A DNA stretch of 64,000 bases from Moritella sp. JT01 (GTDB lineage Bacteria > Pseudomonadota > Gammaproteobacteria > Enterobacterales > Moritellaceae): the NCBI RefSeq assembly GCF_001574435.1, contig NZ_LOCN01000007.1, forward strand, positions 597,186-661,185, read 5' to 3'. The translations under genes were made by a program, and so were the position numbers. The notes beneath the pieces are model-generated. The model saw nothing but the letters and a program-made list of their open reading frames with translations. It was not told the DNA's origin and made no database searches. This document shows, in pieces, positions 63,813 to 64,000 of this stretch (position 1 is the stretch's first letter; every line of letters begins with the position of its first letter).

Positions 63813-64000
63813 TTCAACTATCCTTTATAATGAACCAACAACGAAGTAATAAGTATCTTAACATCAATAGCTTACTTTAATATATCCATGTTATCCAATT
63901 TCATTACGTATTTTATCATTAAAAAATGTTGCCCCGCTTAATGAATAATTCTCTGACAATGAATTCATAAAACCATGATAAAAATTGGTTTTAATACAGT

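Noticed and set aside
1-64000. CRISPR arrays, tRNA or rRNA genes, prophage modules.
   Set aside because: No regularly spaced repeats, cloverleaf or rRNA-like sequence, or phage structural genes were seen on either strand.

Overview
The window looks like a chromosomal stretch of a marine gammaproteobacterium of the Moritella / Psychromonas / Shewanella / Vibrio type. This is inferred from moderately AT-rich DNA, AAGGA-type ribosome binding sites and the gene families present (sbcCD, queC, yddG, ppiC, yccF, a Vct/Fat-type siderophore importer, an LRR-kinase). The genus cannot be fixed without a search. No rRNA, tRNA, CRISPR array, phage module or complete insertion sequence was seen.

Layout. 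1-2.0 kb: 3' end of a large Ig-like (BIG2) surface protein with an Lcl/DUF1566-like C-terminus, closed by a strong terminator. 2.0-9.6 kb: accessory genes, namely a LysR/FAD-monooxygenase divergent pair, a YD-repeat exported protein, a gutted IS6-family insertion sequence, a small exported protein, an AraC-LysE pair, and a three-gene cassette of unknown function (8.2-9.5 kb). 9.6-14.7 kb: a DOPA-dioxygenase-family gene, then an iron-siderophore uptake operon (binding protein, two permeases, ATPase, siderophore-interacting reductase) behind a possible Fur box. 14.8-16.1 kb: a leucine-rich-repeat/protein-kinase fusion. 16.1-25.9 kb: mostly minus-strand genes (YccF, YddG, PpiC, an SPFH protein, a DUF1287 protein with a small membrane partner, a run of small VOC/NIPSNAP/cupin/GNAT/HAD genes, a DUF4153-like membrane protein, a formate/nitrite-type channel and a Nudix hydrolase).

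26.0-43.5 kb is one uninterrupted minus-strand gene for a 5,828-residue, probably surface or secreted, mosaic protein. It has an N-terminal hydrophobic anchor or signal, a long glycine-rich segment, many Calx-beta-like units, a LamG-like domain, FG-GAP repeats, VCBS-like units and Ca-binding loops near the C-terminus. No dedicated secretion system lies nearby. A three-copy 10-bp repeat sits just upstream of its start. The 650-bp gap behind it holds a short relic of sbcC.

44.1-64 kb: VOC and YtoQ genes, the sbcDC nuclease operon, an MBL-fold hydrolase, an M48 lipoprotein protease, DUF4250 and SnoaL-like genes, a DHA2-type efflux pump with a divergent LysR, a Sel1 protein, queC, a serine/aromatic amino-acid-type permease, an acyl-CoA ligase divergent from an AraC regulator, a zinc-ribbon membrane protein, a LysE exporter and two GNAT acetyltransferases.

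The most notable items are the giant orphan surface protein and its upstream repeat array, the 8.2-9.5 kb unknown cassette, the LRR-kinase, and two small genome scars (the IS6 relic and the sbcC fragment, whose differences from sbcC are all synonymous).
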